Shown here in pieces: positions 1 to 6,461 of a DNA stretch of 21,593 nt. The DNA is from JAEXNA01 sp050486105. Its GTDB lineage: Bacteria > Vulcanimicrobiota > Xenobia > Xenobiales > JADMJV01. Location of the stretch: assembly GCA_050486105.1 (NCBI GenBank), contig JBJHCR010000076.1, positions 1 to 21,593 on the forward strand, read 5' to 3'. Each line of letters begins with the position of its first letter. Position 1 is the stretch's first letter. Under the pieces are notes generated by a model that was not told where the DNA came from, made no database searches, and was given only the letters and a program-made list of their open reading frames with translations. The position numbers and the translations under genes were made by a program.

Positions 1-135
1 GTACTTCTGAGCATCCCGTTTGCTCCCCTTAACAGTCTTGTTATGGTATTTGCGCTTCCCAGTGACCACGTCGCGCCCGAGATAGATTCGGACCAGCCAT
101 TTCCGCTCACCACGATTGATAAGTTGTCCTGCCAT
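1..135 (-). CDS. Tyrosine site-specific integrase, N-terminal 45 residues only (runs off the window)
   Basis: The gene starts at the ATG on 135-133 and is cut by the window edge, so only the N-terminal arm-type DNA-binding region is visible. It begins MAGQLINRGERKWLVRIY and continues with a G-x-D-x-x-T-G-K-R-K-Y-H-N-K-T pattern followed by K-R-D-A-Q-K-Y. This is the beta-strand-rich, AP2-like N-terminus of phage and ICE integrases of the lambda class, which catalyse integration and excision at att sites. A strong AAGGAGG ribosome binding site lies at 139-146. It is the last gene of a minus-strand operon after a SWIM protein and an excisionase-like protein, but an intrinsic terminator separates it from them. 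The catalytic domain is not visible, so its integrity is unknown. The family call is from recognised motifs. Confidence 0.85.
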   Translation of the reverse strand, partial: MAGQLINRGERKWLVRIYLGRDVVTGKRKYHNKTVKGSKRDAQKY

Positions 136-147
136 GATTCCTCCTTA

Positions 148-173
148 AGAAAAAGGCCCCGCGAAGCGGGGCC
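148..173 (-). terminator. Intrinsic terminator between excisionase-like gene and integrase
   Basis: On the minus strand a perfect 8-bp stem (GGCCCCGC / GCGGGGCC, 3-base loop) is followed directly by TTTTTCTT. The U-tract runs straight into the integrase ribosome binding site (139-146), leaving no room for a promoter between. Integrase expression from the upstream promoter would therefore need read-through. Confidence 0.85.
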
Positions 174-178
174 GGTAA

Positions 179-199
179 GGCGGTGGGGAACCCACCGCC
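179..199. other. Perfect 9-bp hairpin before the terminator
   Basis: GGCGGTGGG pairs with CCCACCGCC across a GAA loop. It lies between the stop of the excisionase-like gene and the terminator hairpin. It has no U-tract. It could be an RNA-stability structure or part of an attenuator with its neighbour. Confidence 0.6.
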
Positions 200-214
200 A
201 GGTCTTCCTTGCGC

Positions 215-421
215 TCAGCTTGCTTGCTGCTCCAGGCTGTCGTAACTCGTACCGCCTCCGGCCGCCCAGGCGTGGAAGGCCTGGGATTCAACCCGGACCT
301 TGCGCCCGATGCGTACGCTCGGAAGCAGCCCCTGACGAATGCACTCGTAAACGCTCCAGTCACTCAAGCGGAGGATTTCCGCGATCTCCCGTACTGTGTA
401 AAACTGAAGTTCCTTACCCAA
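215..421 (-). CDS. Excisionase-type helix-turn-helix protein (MerR-like, HTH_17 class)
   Basis: A 68-residue protein. Residues about 7-52 show the excisionase-family winged-helix pattern: Y-T-V-R-E-I-A-E-I-L-R-L-S, then V-Y-E-C-I-R-Q-G-L-L-P-S-V-R-I-G-R-K-V-R-V. Such proteins bend DNA at att sites to direct excision, or act as small regulators. The start is TTG at 421-419, supported by GGAGG at 428-432 with 6-base spacing. It overlaps the end of the upstream SWIM gene by 8 bases, so translation is probably coupled. Its position directly before an integrase supports a recombination-directionality role, but this is inferred from context and not proven by the motif alone. Confidence 0.85.
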   Translation of the reverse strand: MGKELQFYTVREIAEILRLSDWSVYECIRQGLLPSVRIGRKVRVESQAFHAWAAGGGTSYDSLEQQAS

Positions 422-704
422 CTTTCGCCTCCATTAGTAGGTCGGCCAGGCGAGCCACCGCTACCTGGCTCTGGGGCTCTTTGCGGGCGCGCTTGACAGC
501 GATGATGTGGGAGCAGTCCTTCCAGGCTCCCCTGAACCTCGCCCACTTGCAGTCGCAGGACCAATTAAGGCCGTTCTTCTCCACCTCATAGGTGTCGTTG
601 TCACCGATGACCAGCGCCGTTCCAAATCCGGTCAGGATGACCCGGTGGTTTTCAATAAGGCGCAGCGCCTTATCGGTAGTTGATTCGTAGTTCCTCTGAC
701 ACAT
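414..704 (-). CDS. Small SWIM zinc-finger protein
   Basis: A 96-residue protein with a C-x-C-x11-C-x-H signature (C50, C52, C64, H66), the SWIM zinc-finger pattern; the context is N-W-S-C-D-C-K-W then K-D-C-S-H-I-I-A-V. SWIM domains bind DNA or protein partners and occur in mobile-element proteins. I place the start at ATG 704-702: GGAG at 714-717 is 9 bases upstream of it but only 3 bases from the in-frame TTG at 710. It is the first gene of the minus-strand integration operon, under the promoter at 743-771. No catalytic function can be assigned. Confidence 0.75.
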   Translation of the reverse strand: MCQRNYESTTDKALRLIENHRVILTGFGTALVIGDNDTYEVEKNGLNWSCDCKWARFRGAWKDCSHIIAVKRARKEPQSQVAVARLADLLMEAKVG

Positions 705-726
705 TTTCAAATCTCCAATCTATATG

Positions 727-737
727 TGTGATTCACA
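727..737. promoter_or_regulatory. Candidate operator, palindrome TGTGATTCACA
   Basis: An 11-base palindrome with 5-bp arms covers the predicted start point (about 736) of the SWIM-excisionase-integrase transcript. The position fits a repressor site. A looser element, TTGT-N3-ACAA (786-796), overlaps the -35 of the divergent gene. The binding protein is unknown; the small products of either side are candidates. Confidence 0.4.
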
Positions 738-742
738 AATTA

Positions 743-771
743 ATCATAAGCGATGAAAATGAGCATGTCAA
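743..771 (-). promoter_or_regulatory. Sigma70-type promoter for the integration operon
   Basis: On the minus strand TTGACA (771-766), a 17-base spacer, then TATGAT (748-743): a perfect -35 and a 5/6 -10. Predicted transcription start near 736 gives a leader of about 32 bases containing the GGAG ribosome binding site at 717-714. Confidence 0.8.
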
Positions 772-789
772 TAAGTGGGATGCAATTGT

Positions 790-818
790 TTGACAAAAAA
801 ATCACAACCACCTAAAGT
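790..818 (+). promoter_or_regulatory. Sigma70-type promoter giving a probable leaderless transcript
   Basis: TTGACA (790-795), 17-base spacer, TAAAGT (813-818). The expected transcription start, about 7 bases after the -10, falls on the GTG start codon at 825. No ribosome binding site is visible in 796-824, which fits leaderless translation. Confidence 0.65.
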
Positions 819-824
819 GATCGG

Positions 825-1142
825 GTGCCGGATACCTGTTCAGAAGAAGGCTGTGATCGTAAGGCTGTCGCCCGCGGCCTTTGCTCCATGCACTACCAAC
901 GAATGAGGCGCGAGGGCGAGCAGGAAACCGGCACGGTCGGACGCCCCCGGGTCTATCCCAAAGAGAAGGGCAAGTCCCATCGCGGTGCGCCCCAGATGAC
1001 CGTCAGACTGGAACCCGAAGTGATGGACTGGGTCAAAGAGAACGGCGGGGCCGGCTTTCTTCGCAAACTGACCGAGCGGTTATATGAGCTGGTCCAAAGT
1101 GAAGAGTTCCAACACACCTGGGAGCAAATCGCTCCCGACTGA
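825..1142 (+). CDS. Small zinc-motif protein with ribbon-helix-helix-like C-terminus
   Basis: A 105-residue protein. The N-terminus has C5-x4-C10-x9-C20-x2-H23 in the context E-G-C-D-R-K-A-V-A-R-G-L-C-S-M-H-Y-Q-R, a zinc-binding motif common in phage and element proteins. Residues about 57-92 (Q-M-T-V-R-L-E-P-E-V-M-D-W-V, then F-L-R-K-L-T-E-R) look like a ribbon-helix-helix fold, so a DNA-binding regulator is plausible. It is divergent from the integration operon and could control it; that is inference. The start is GTG with no ribosome binding site. The next in-frame ATG (codon 22) would destroy the zinc motif, so GTG is preferred. Confidence 0.7.
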   Translation: MPDTCSEEGCDRKAVARGLCSMHYQRMRREGEQETGTVGRPRVYPKEKGKSHRGAPQMTVRLEPEVMDWVKENGGAGFLRKLTERLYELVQSEEFQHTWEQIAPD

Positions 1143-1577
1143 GAACCTCCGCGAACCAGGCCACAGGCCTGGTTCCCCTCCCTCCCAGGTATCGATGACC
1201 CGAACCCTTTCTTCAGAACCACCGACCTTGGCCACCCCACCGGGCCGAAAGGCCCGGCCCTCTCCCAAAAAAACAAATCTACAAAAAAAGATCAGCTGAC
1301 CAGTGGGAAGGACCTCCCAGTGGTCTTTCCATCCTCTAGCCCCGGCCATAGCCGTCGCAGTGTGGTCAATGTGGATAAATTCTCGAGCACTAATCTTTCG
1401 GGTCCCCACCCAGGTAAATTCGGAATTTATCCAAGCGCCGTGGGAGGGCCCCTCTCAACTATCTCGCTCCCTCCCAGGTATCTGCCCTTCCACGACGCGG
1501 CATTGTCCACACTCCCCCGAATGAACCTATCGTTCTCGGAAGAGGAAGATGGGCTCGCCCCTGGCACGACGAGCCTT
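1143..1577. other. Intergenic region of 435 bases with hairpins, no gene seen
   Basis: Between the zinc-motif gene and the convergent DUF3800 gene. It holds a perfect 9-bp hairpin at 1154-1174 (AACCAGGCC/GGCCTGGTT) just after the stop codon, followed by a C-rich run. A GAAA-tetraloop hairpin lies at 1240-1257 (CCGGGCC/GGCCCGG), then two A-runs, and an imperfect stem at 1298-1325 followed by TTT. One or more probably ends transcription of the zinc-motif gene. No open frame here looks coding. Confidence 0.5.
1298..1325 (+). terminator. Weak candidate terminator
   Basis: GACCAGTGGGA and TCCCAGTGGTC form a stem with one internal mismatch pair and a 6-base loop, followed by only a short T-run (TTT). 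It lies 155 bases past the zinc-motif gene, so it is a weak candidate. Confidence 0.3.
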
Positions 1578-2702
1578 CTAACGTTTTCTCTTGCGTTTTT
1601 TGTCGTTAGCGAGCGGGTCCGCTGTGAGGAAATCTATGAAAGAGACTCGATCATGGTTCCGCCCAGCAGGGAGGTAGCCGATTTTTTTCAAGACCTCTGT
1701 AGCGAACCTGTCTTTTAGACCATCGCCGTCTGGCTGGTTCTTGATTCGAGAGAAGCTGCCAGTGATCAGGTCGGCTACTTGAATCCCGGGTGTCTCTTTG
1801 GAGTCCTCGGCCCGCAGCAATTCCAGAGTCACTCCTGTGGTCTTGGAGTGCTGGCCGATATCGGCCAAGAGTTCTCTCTGCAGGTCTTTGAGCCTAAGTT
1901 CATCCTGCCCGCTATCGCTGTCTTTCAAGAAATAGACTTTGAAGGGCGGAGAGAAGCGTTGCGTCTGGACCTGTCGGAGTATGACTTCTCCGGCAAGTAG
2001 TCGTAGCATTGCCCACACCCGATCCTCTTGGGAGCGAGAAGCGGCTCGCTGATTTTCTAGCCAGAGTGCGTGCACGGACCAAGGGGCAGTGGTCGCGAGG
2101 ACGGATGTCAGGAATCGAGAGTAGGTATCGAGGCTCTGCTTCCTTACCTTGCTAAACTTGAATTCTTTATCTTCACCGAATTGGGCGTGGACCTCGTCTA
2201 GGGGAAATAGCGGCTCGCCGGATACTTGGCCTCTACAGAATGAACCGACCACGGTGTAGTTCGAGGCCAAACCGCTCTCGTCACAGTAGATAAAGAGGGC
2301 TTTCTCGGTCGAAAACTCCGAGAACTCCACTTCCTTCTTTGAGCGCATTCGGGCACGCTGCTCTCGAATCTCAGGGCTTGCTCGGAACAGGCCGAGGCTG
2401 TTTTGGATATGCGCTCGGTATCGTTGAATGTCGTAGGCTTTCGGCAGTTGGTCGAGGTCATCGAGGTGAATTCGGTCGTCCACAATCTTCGATGGATAGA
2501 ATCTTTGGAAGAGCCGTCGCACTAATAGCCGGTCGCAATCTCGAGTGGATGGGTCGTCGGCCAGTACGTGTATGACCTTGGACTTCAGGCTCTTGGTCTG
2601 GCCCTTCTGCAGTTGGCTTAATAGACGAATCCTGTCTCGAGAAAACTCTTCGGTTTTGTCGGATGCGCCCCGCTTTGCTAGAGTTCGTTTCTTTCCAGTC
2701 AT
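1578..2702 (-). CDS. DUF3800 domain protein, defence-island associated
   Basis: A 374-residue protein. The DUF3800 core, thought to have an RNase H-like fold, starts at I-Y-C-D-E-S-G (D141, E142). It continues with E180-F-K-F-S-K, an acidic K-D-S-D-S stretch (D261, D263) and the terminal I-Q-V-A-D-L-I-T-G-S motif (Q308, D311). The conserved acidic residues suggest a metal-dependent nuclease-like protein, but no activity is established here. The first 130 residues are highly charged and unassigned, and the C-terminus is a basic tail ending in K-K-R-K-R-K-R. The ATG at 2702 is preceded by GGGGG. It is divergent from the helicase operon with 158 bases between, as expected of an accessory or regulatory member of the same island. 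Family call firm, role inferred. Confidence 0.8.
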   Translation of the reverse strand: MTGKKRTLAKRGASDKTEEFSRDRIRLLSQLQKGQTKSLKSKVIHVLADDPSTRDCDRLLVRRLFQRFYPSKIVDDRIHLDDLDQLPKAYDIQRYRAHIQNSLGLFRASPEIREQRARMRSKKEVEFSEFSTEKALFIYCDESGLASNYTVVGSFCRGQVSGEPLFPLDEVHAQFGEDKEFKFSKVRKQSLDTYSRFLTSVLATTAPWSVHALWLENQRAASRSQEDRVWAMLRLLAGEVILRQVQTQRFSPPFKVYFLKDSDSGQDELRLKDLQRELLADIGQHSKTTGVTLELLRAEDSKETPGIQVADLITGSFSRIKNQPDGDGLKDRFATEVLKKIGYLPAGRNHDRVSFIDFLTADPLANDKKRKRKR

Positions 2703-2728
2703 CTGACCCCCAATCTTTACCCCCTACC

Positions 2729-2757
2729 ATGAAAGCTGGAGGGCTTGTTTCTGTCAA
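2729..2757 (-). promoter_or_regulatory. Candidate promoter for the DUF3800 gene
   Basis: On the minus strand TTGACA (2757-2752), a 17-base spacer and TTTCAT (2734-2729; 4/6 match). Predicted start near 2722, about 20 bases before the ATG. I saw no equally good plus-strand promoter for the helicase operon in 2703-2860. Confidence 0.5.
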
Positions 2758-2860
2758 CAATTTGAAGCGGACTGACAGAAGATGTCGCCCAGACGCGAAA
2801 TGATGCAGAATCTGACCAATCTTCGAGGGGAAGACTGATGAAAAGAGAACCCAGGGGTTC

Positions 2861-5800
2861 ATGGAGATGACTGCCACAAATCTAGAGCAGGTTGTCCCGG
2901 GGGCTGTGGTGAGGGGGATCTTGCCGGACCAACCGGTGACGGTCGTTAGTGTCAACTGGTTTGGCACCGAGGCCCTTGAGCTAACCTATAAGACCCAGGA
3001 CGGCCGAGTTGACAACCGTTTGCTGTATCGGGAGGACGAAGCGACCATCGGTCTGGTGACCGAGCAGGGACGCCCGTGGGGCTTTGAAGCTGACGGGGAA
3101 CTCTTTCGCCTGGTGTCTGAGGCCATGCGGATCCGACTGGCTCACCTCTTTGACCCTGTGCTAGCTGTTCACACTTCGCTGGTAGAGCCGTTGCCTCACC
3201 AAATCACGGCGGTCTACGAGTCGATGCTCCCACGGCAGCCTCTTCGGTTTCTCCTGGCCGACGATCCCGGGGCAGGCAAGACTATCATGGCAGGCCTCCT
3301 GATTAAGGAGTTGATCGCTAGAGGAGACTTGAAACGTTGCCTCATCGTTTGTCCGGGCAGCCTGGCTGAGCAGTGGCAAGACGAACTCTATCGGCGTTTC
3401 CACCTCCCTTTTGAGATTCTCACCAACGATAAGGTGGACGCTTCACGCACCGGGAACTGGTTCATGGAGAACGACCTGGTGATCGTGCGCCTGGACAAGC
3501 TCTCCCGCGATGAAGACCTACAGGAGAAGCTCAAAGTTCCGGATGCCCGTTGGGACCTGGTGGTGTGCGACGAGGCTCACAAGATGTCGGCTACGGTGTT
3601 CGGGGGCGAGACAAAGTATACCAAACGGTATCGGCTGGGACAGTTGCTTTCTACCGTCACCCGTCACTTTCTCCTGATGTCCGCGACGCCTCACAACGGC
3701 AAGGAAATGGACTTCCAGCTTTTCATGGCGCTCCTAGATGGCGATAGATTTGAGGGGCGTTTTCGGGATGGGGCCCACACTTCCGACGTGTCAGACATGA
3801 TGCGCAGGATGGTCAAGGAAGATCTCTTTAAGTTCGACGGGAAGCCCCTGTTTCCAGAGCGTCGGGCCTATACGGTTCCTTATCGACTTACCGACACCGC
3901 CGCCGAACTCTACAAGGAGGTCACAGAGTATGTGCGGGAGGAGTTCAACAGAGCCGAGGCTTTAGAAAAAGACCGACGGTCCGGCACCGTGGGTTTTGCG
4001 CTCACCATTCTTCAACGGCGCCTGGCCTCGTCACCGGAGGCGATCTATCAATCGCTTCGGCGAAGGCGGGAAAGGCTCGAAAGCCGTCTGCGAGAGTTGG
4101 AAGTGTTGCATCGTGGTGGTCAGGTGACCCAGAGCCGCGACTTCTCACCAGTGTACTACGACGAAGAAGACCTCGAAGATATCGAGGACGCCCTTGAGAC
4201 GGAATGGGAGAAGGCAGAAGAGGAGATCCTCGACCAAGCCACCGCCGCACGTTCCATAGGTGAGTTCAAGATCGAGATTGCACGACTTCAGGAGTTGGAA
4301 ACTCTCGCCCTAACGGTAAAAACGCGGGGAGACGATGCCAAGTGGCGAGAGCTTGCCACCCTCTTGCACGAAATCTTCAGCAAAGGTGGGTACGTGGATC
4401 GGGTGGCCGAGCGCCCCCCGCCGTCCCCTTACGACCAACCGGCCAACGTGACTCCAGCCGTGACTCAAAAGATCGTGATATTTACCGAGCATCGGGACAC
4501 GCTGAGCTATCTAGAGACGAAGATTCGGACACTTCTGGGAAGTGAGGAAGCCGTGGTATGCATTCACGGTGGTGTCGGTCGCGAGGAGCGGCTCAAGGTG
4601 CAGGAGGCGTTTCGTCACGACCCCGAGGTGAAGGTGCTTCTGGCCACTGATGCAGCCGGTGAGGGGATCAACCTGCAGCGAGCGCACCTCATGGTGAACT
4701 ACGACCTTCCCTGGAATCCGAACCGTCTAGAGCAGCGATTTGGTCGTATTCACCGGATCGGTCAGACCGAGGTTTGCCACCTCTGGAACTTAGTGGCGGA
4801 CGAGACCAGGGAGGGCGACGTGTATCGGCGTCTGCTGGACAAACTAGATCAAGCCAACCAGACCCTGAAAGGTAAGGTGTTCGATGTTCTTGGCAAGCTC
4901 GCTTTCGAAGGCAAGCCCCTGAAGGACCTGTTGATTGAAGCTATCCGCTACGGACATCAACCAGAGGTCATGGCACGACTGGAGACCGCTGTGGATTCCG
5001 CGCTCAATCAGGACGAACTCCAAAAGCTCTTCGAGGACCACGCTTTGGCCCACGACGCGATGGACCACAGTAAGCTTCAGCGCATCCGGGAGAAGATGGA
5101 GCGGGCTCAGGCCAGGCGCCTACAGCCTTTTTACATCGAGTCCTTCTTTCGTGAGGCTTTTGCTCTCCTGGGTGGCAAGCTTCTTACGCGTGAGCCAAGA
5201 CGATATGAGGTCCGGCACGTACCCGCGCAAATACGGCAACGGGATAGGATGATCGGTGTCGGTGAACCGGTGCTGGAGCGATACGAGCGAATTGCGTTTG
5301 AGAAGACGCTGCTCAGCGTCACTGGTAAACCTCCCGCCGCTTTCGTGTGCCCTGGGCATCCGCTACTCGACTCCGTGCTCGACCTCACACTGGAGCGACA
5401 TCGAAACCTTCTCAAACAGGGAACCATTCTGGTGGACGACAGAGACCACGGAATGGAGCCGAGGCTCCTTTTCTATCTGGAACACAGCATCCAGGACGCG
5501 CTTCGAACCCGCACCGATGACAGGCGCACCGTGTCGAAACGGATGCTTTACGTCGAGCTTTTGCCTGATGGCACAACACGTCATCTGCAATACGCACCCT
5601 ACCTGGACTACAGGGCGCTCAGCGAGAGCGACCCTGCGGCCGTCAAGATCCTTGAACGCCCCGAGTGTTCTTGGATCGATAGTGGGCTTGAGAAGAAAGC
5701 CCAGGTTCACGCCGTCGCCCATGTTGTTCCGGAACACCTGAGAGAGGTAAAGGAAGCCAGGATAGGGCTCATCGGGAAGACACGTGCGGCCGTACGTGAA

Positions 5801-6451
5801 CGTTTAGTGAAAGAGATCGCCTACTGGGACCACAGGGCTCAGGACTTGAAAATGCAGGAGCAAGCCGGGAAGCAGAATGCTAAGCTGAACTCTAACGAGG
5901 CCCAGAAGCGGGCGGATGTATTGCGTGCGAGACTGCAGAAGCGACTCGAGGAATTGGATCTGGAGGCTCAGATAGCGCCGCTTCCTCCTGTGGTTATGGG
6001 CGGTGTCCTAGTCGTCCCGGCGGGGCTATTGATGGCTATGAAGGGCCAGACCACAGAGACAGTGGAGAGAGCTGACCTCCAGGCCCGCGGTGCACGGGCA
6101 CGCGCCATAGTGATGGCAACGGAGAGAGAACTTGGGTTCGAACCGGCGGACCGCGAGACAGACAAGCTGGGCTACGACATCGAGAGCAGGAAGCCCAAGG
6201 GCGGCCTCCGGTTTATCGAGGTCAAGGGGCGCGTGACGGGTGCTGCGAGTATCACTTTCACTCGAAATGAGATTTTGACGGCGCTGAACAAGCCTGAGGA
6301 CTACATAGTGGCTATTGTGGAGTTCTTGGACGAGTCGAATCATAAAGTGTATTACCTTCGAGAACCCTTCAACGTAGAGCCGGATTTTGGCGTAACGAGT
6401 CTGAATTACGACTTCAAGGGGTTGCTGGAAAAGGCGCAAGCGCCGAGTTAG
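2861..6451 (+). CDS. SNF2-family (superfamily 2) helicase with C-terminal DUF3883 domain
   Basis: A 1196-residue DNA translocase/ATPase. Motifs in order: D-P-G-A-G-K-T (K140), D-E-A-H (237-240), S-A-T-P-H-N-G (from 274), T-D-A-A-G-E-G-I-N-L (from 596) and Q-R-F-G-R-I-H-R-I-G-Q (from 625). A charged, helical stretch lies at about 350-490 between the two RecA lobes. The C-terminus (about 1080-1190) is DUF3883, with G-Y-D(1106)-I-E-S-R and F-I-E(1120)-V-K(1122)-G, a layout like PD-(D/E)xK nucleases. It resembles the large SNF2 helicases of DISARM (DrmD type) and related defence loci, but no other DISARM gene is present. It heads a six-gene operon. ATG 2867 has better spacing to AGGGG (2853-2857) than ATG 2861, so either start is possible. 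Helicase call firm, defence role from context. Confidence 0.9.
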   Translation: MEMTATNLEQVVPGAVVRGILPDQPVTVVSVNWFGTEALELTYKTQDGRVDNRLLYREDEATIGLVTEQGRPWGFEADGELFRLVSEAMRIRLAHLFDPVLAVHTSLVEPLPHQITAVYESMLPRQPLRFLLADDPGAGKTIMAGLLIKELIARGDLKRCLIVCPGSLAEQWQDELYRRFHLPFEILTNDKVDASRTGNWFMENDLVIVRLDKLSRDEDLQEKLKVPDARWDLVVCDEAHKMSATVFGGETKYTKRYRLGQLLSTVTRHFLLMSATPHNGKEMDFQLFMALLDGDRFEGRFRDGAHTSDVSDMMRRMVKEDLFKFDGKPLFPERRAYTVPYRLTDTAAELYKEVTEYVREEFNRAEALEKDRRSGTVGFALTILQRRLASSPEAIYQSLRRRRERLESRLRELEVLHRGGQVTQSRDFSPVYYDEEDLEDIEDALETEWEKAEEEILDQATAARSIGEFKIEIARLQELETLALTVKTRGDDAKWRELATLLHEIFSKGGYVDRVAERPPPSPYDQPANVTPAVTQKIVIFTEHRDTLSYLETKIRTLLGSEEAVVCIHGGVGREERLKVQEAFRHDPEVKVLLATDAAGEGINLQRAHLMVNYDLPWNPNRLEQRFGRIHRIGQTEVCHLWNLVADETREGDVYRRLLDKLDQANQTLKGKVFDVLGKLAFEGKPLKDLLIEAIRYGHQPEVMARLETAVDSALNQDELQKLFEDHALAHDAMDHSKLQRIREKMERAQARRLQPFYIESFFREAFALLGGKLLTREPRRYEVRHVPAQIRQRDRMIGVGEPVLERYERIAFEKTLLSVTGKPPAAFVCPGHPLLDSVLDLTLERHRNLLKQGTILVDDRDHGMEPRLLFYLEHSIQDALRTRTDDRRTVSKRMLYVELLPDGTTRHLQYAPYLDYRALSESDPAAVKILERPECSWIDSGLEKKAQVHAVAHVVPEHLREVKEARIGLIGKTRAAVRERLVKEIAYWDHRAQDLKMQEQAGKQNAKLNSNEAQKRADVLRARLQKRLEELDLEAQIAPLPPVVMGGVLVVPAGLLMAMKGQTTETVERADLQARGARARAIVMATERELGFEPADRETDKLGYDIESRKPKGGLRFIEVKGRVTGAASITFTRNEILTALNKPEDYIVAIVEFLDESNHKVYYLREPFNVEPDFGVTSLNYDFKGLLEKAQAPS

Positions 6452-6461
6452 GAATAGAGCA

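Noticed and set aside
43..591. Long plus-strand open frame opposite the integration module
   Set aside because: It lies antisense to three recognised minus-strand genes, and its product is Arg/Pro/Ser-rich with no domain pattern.
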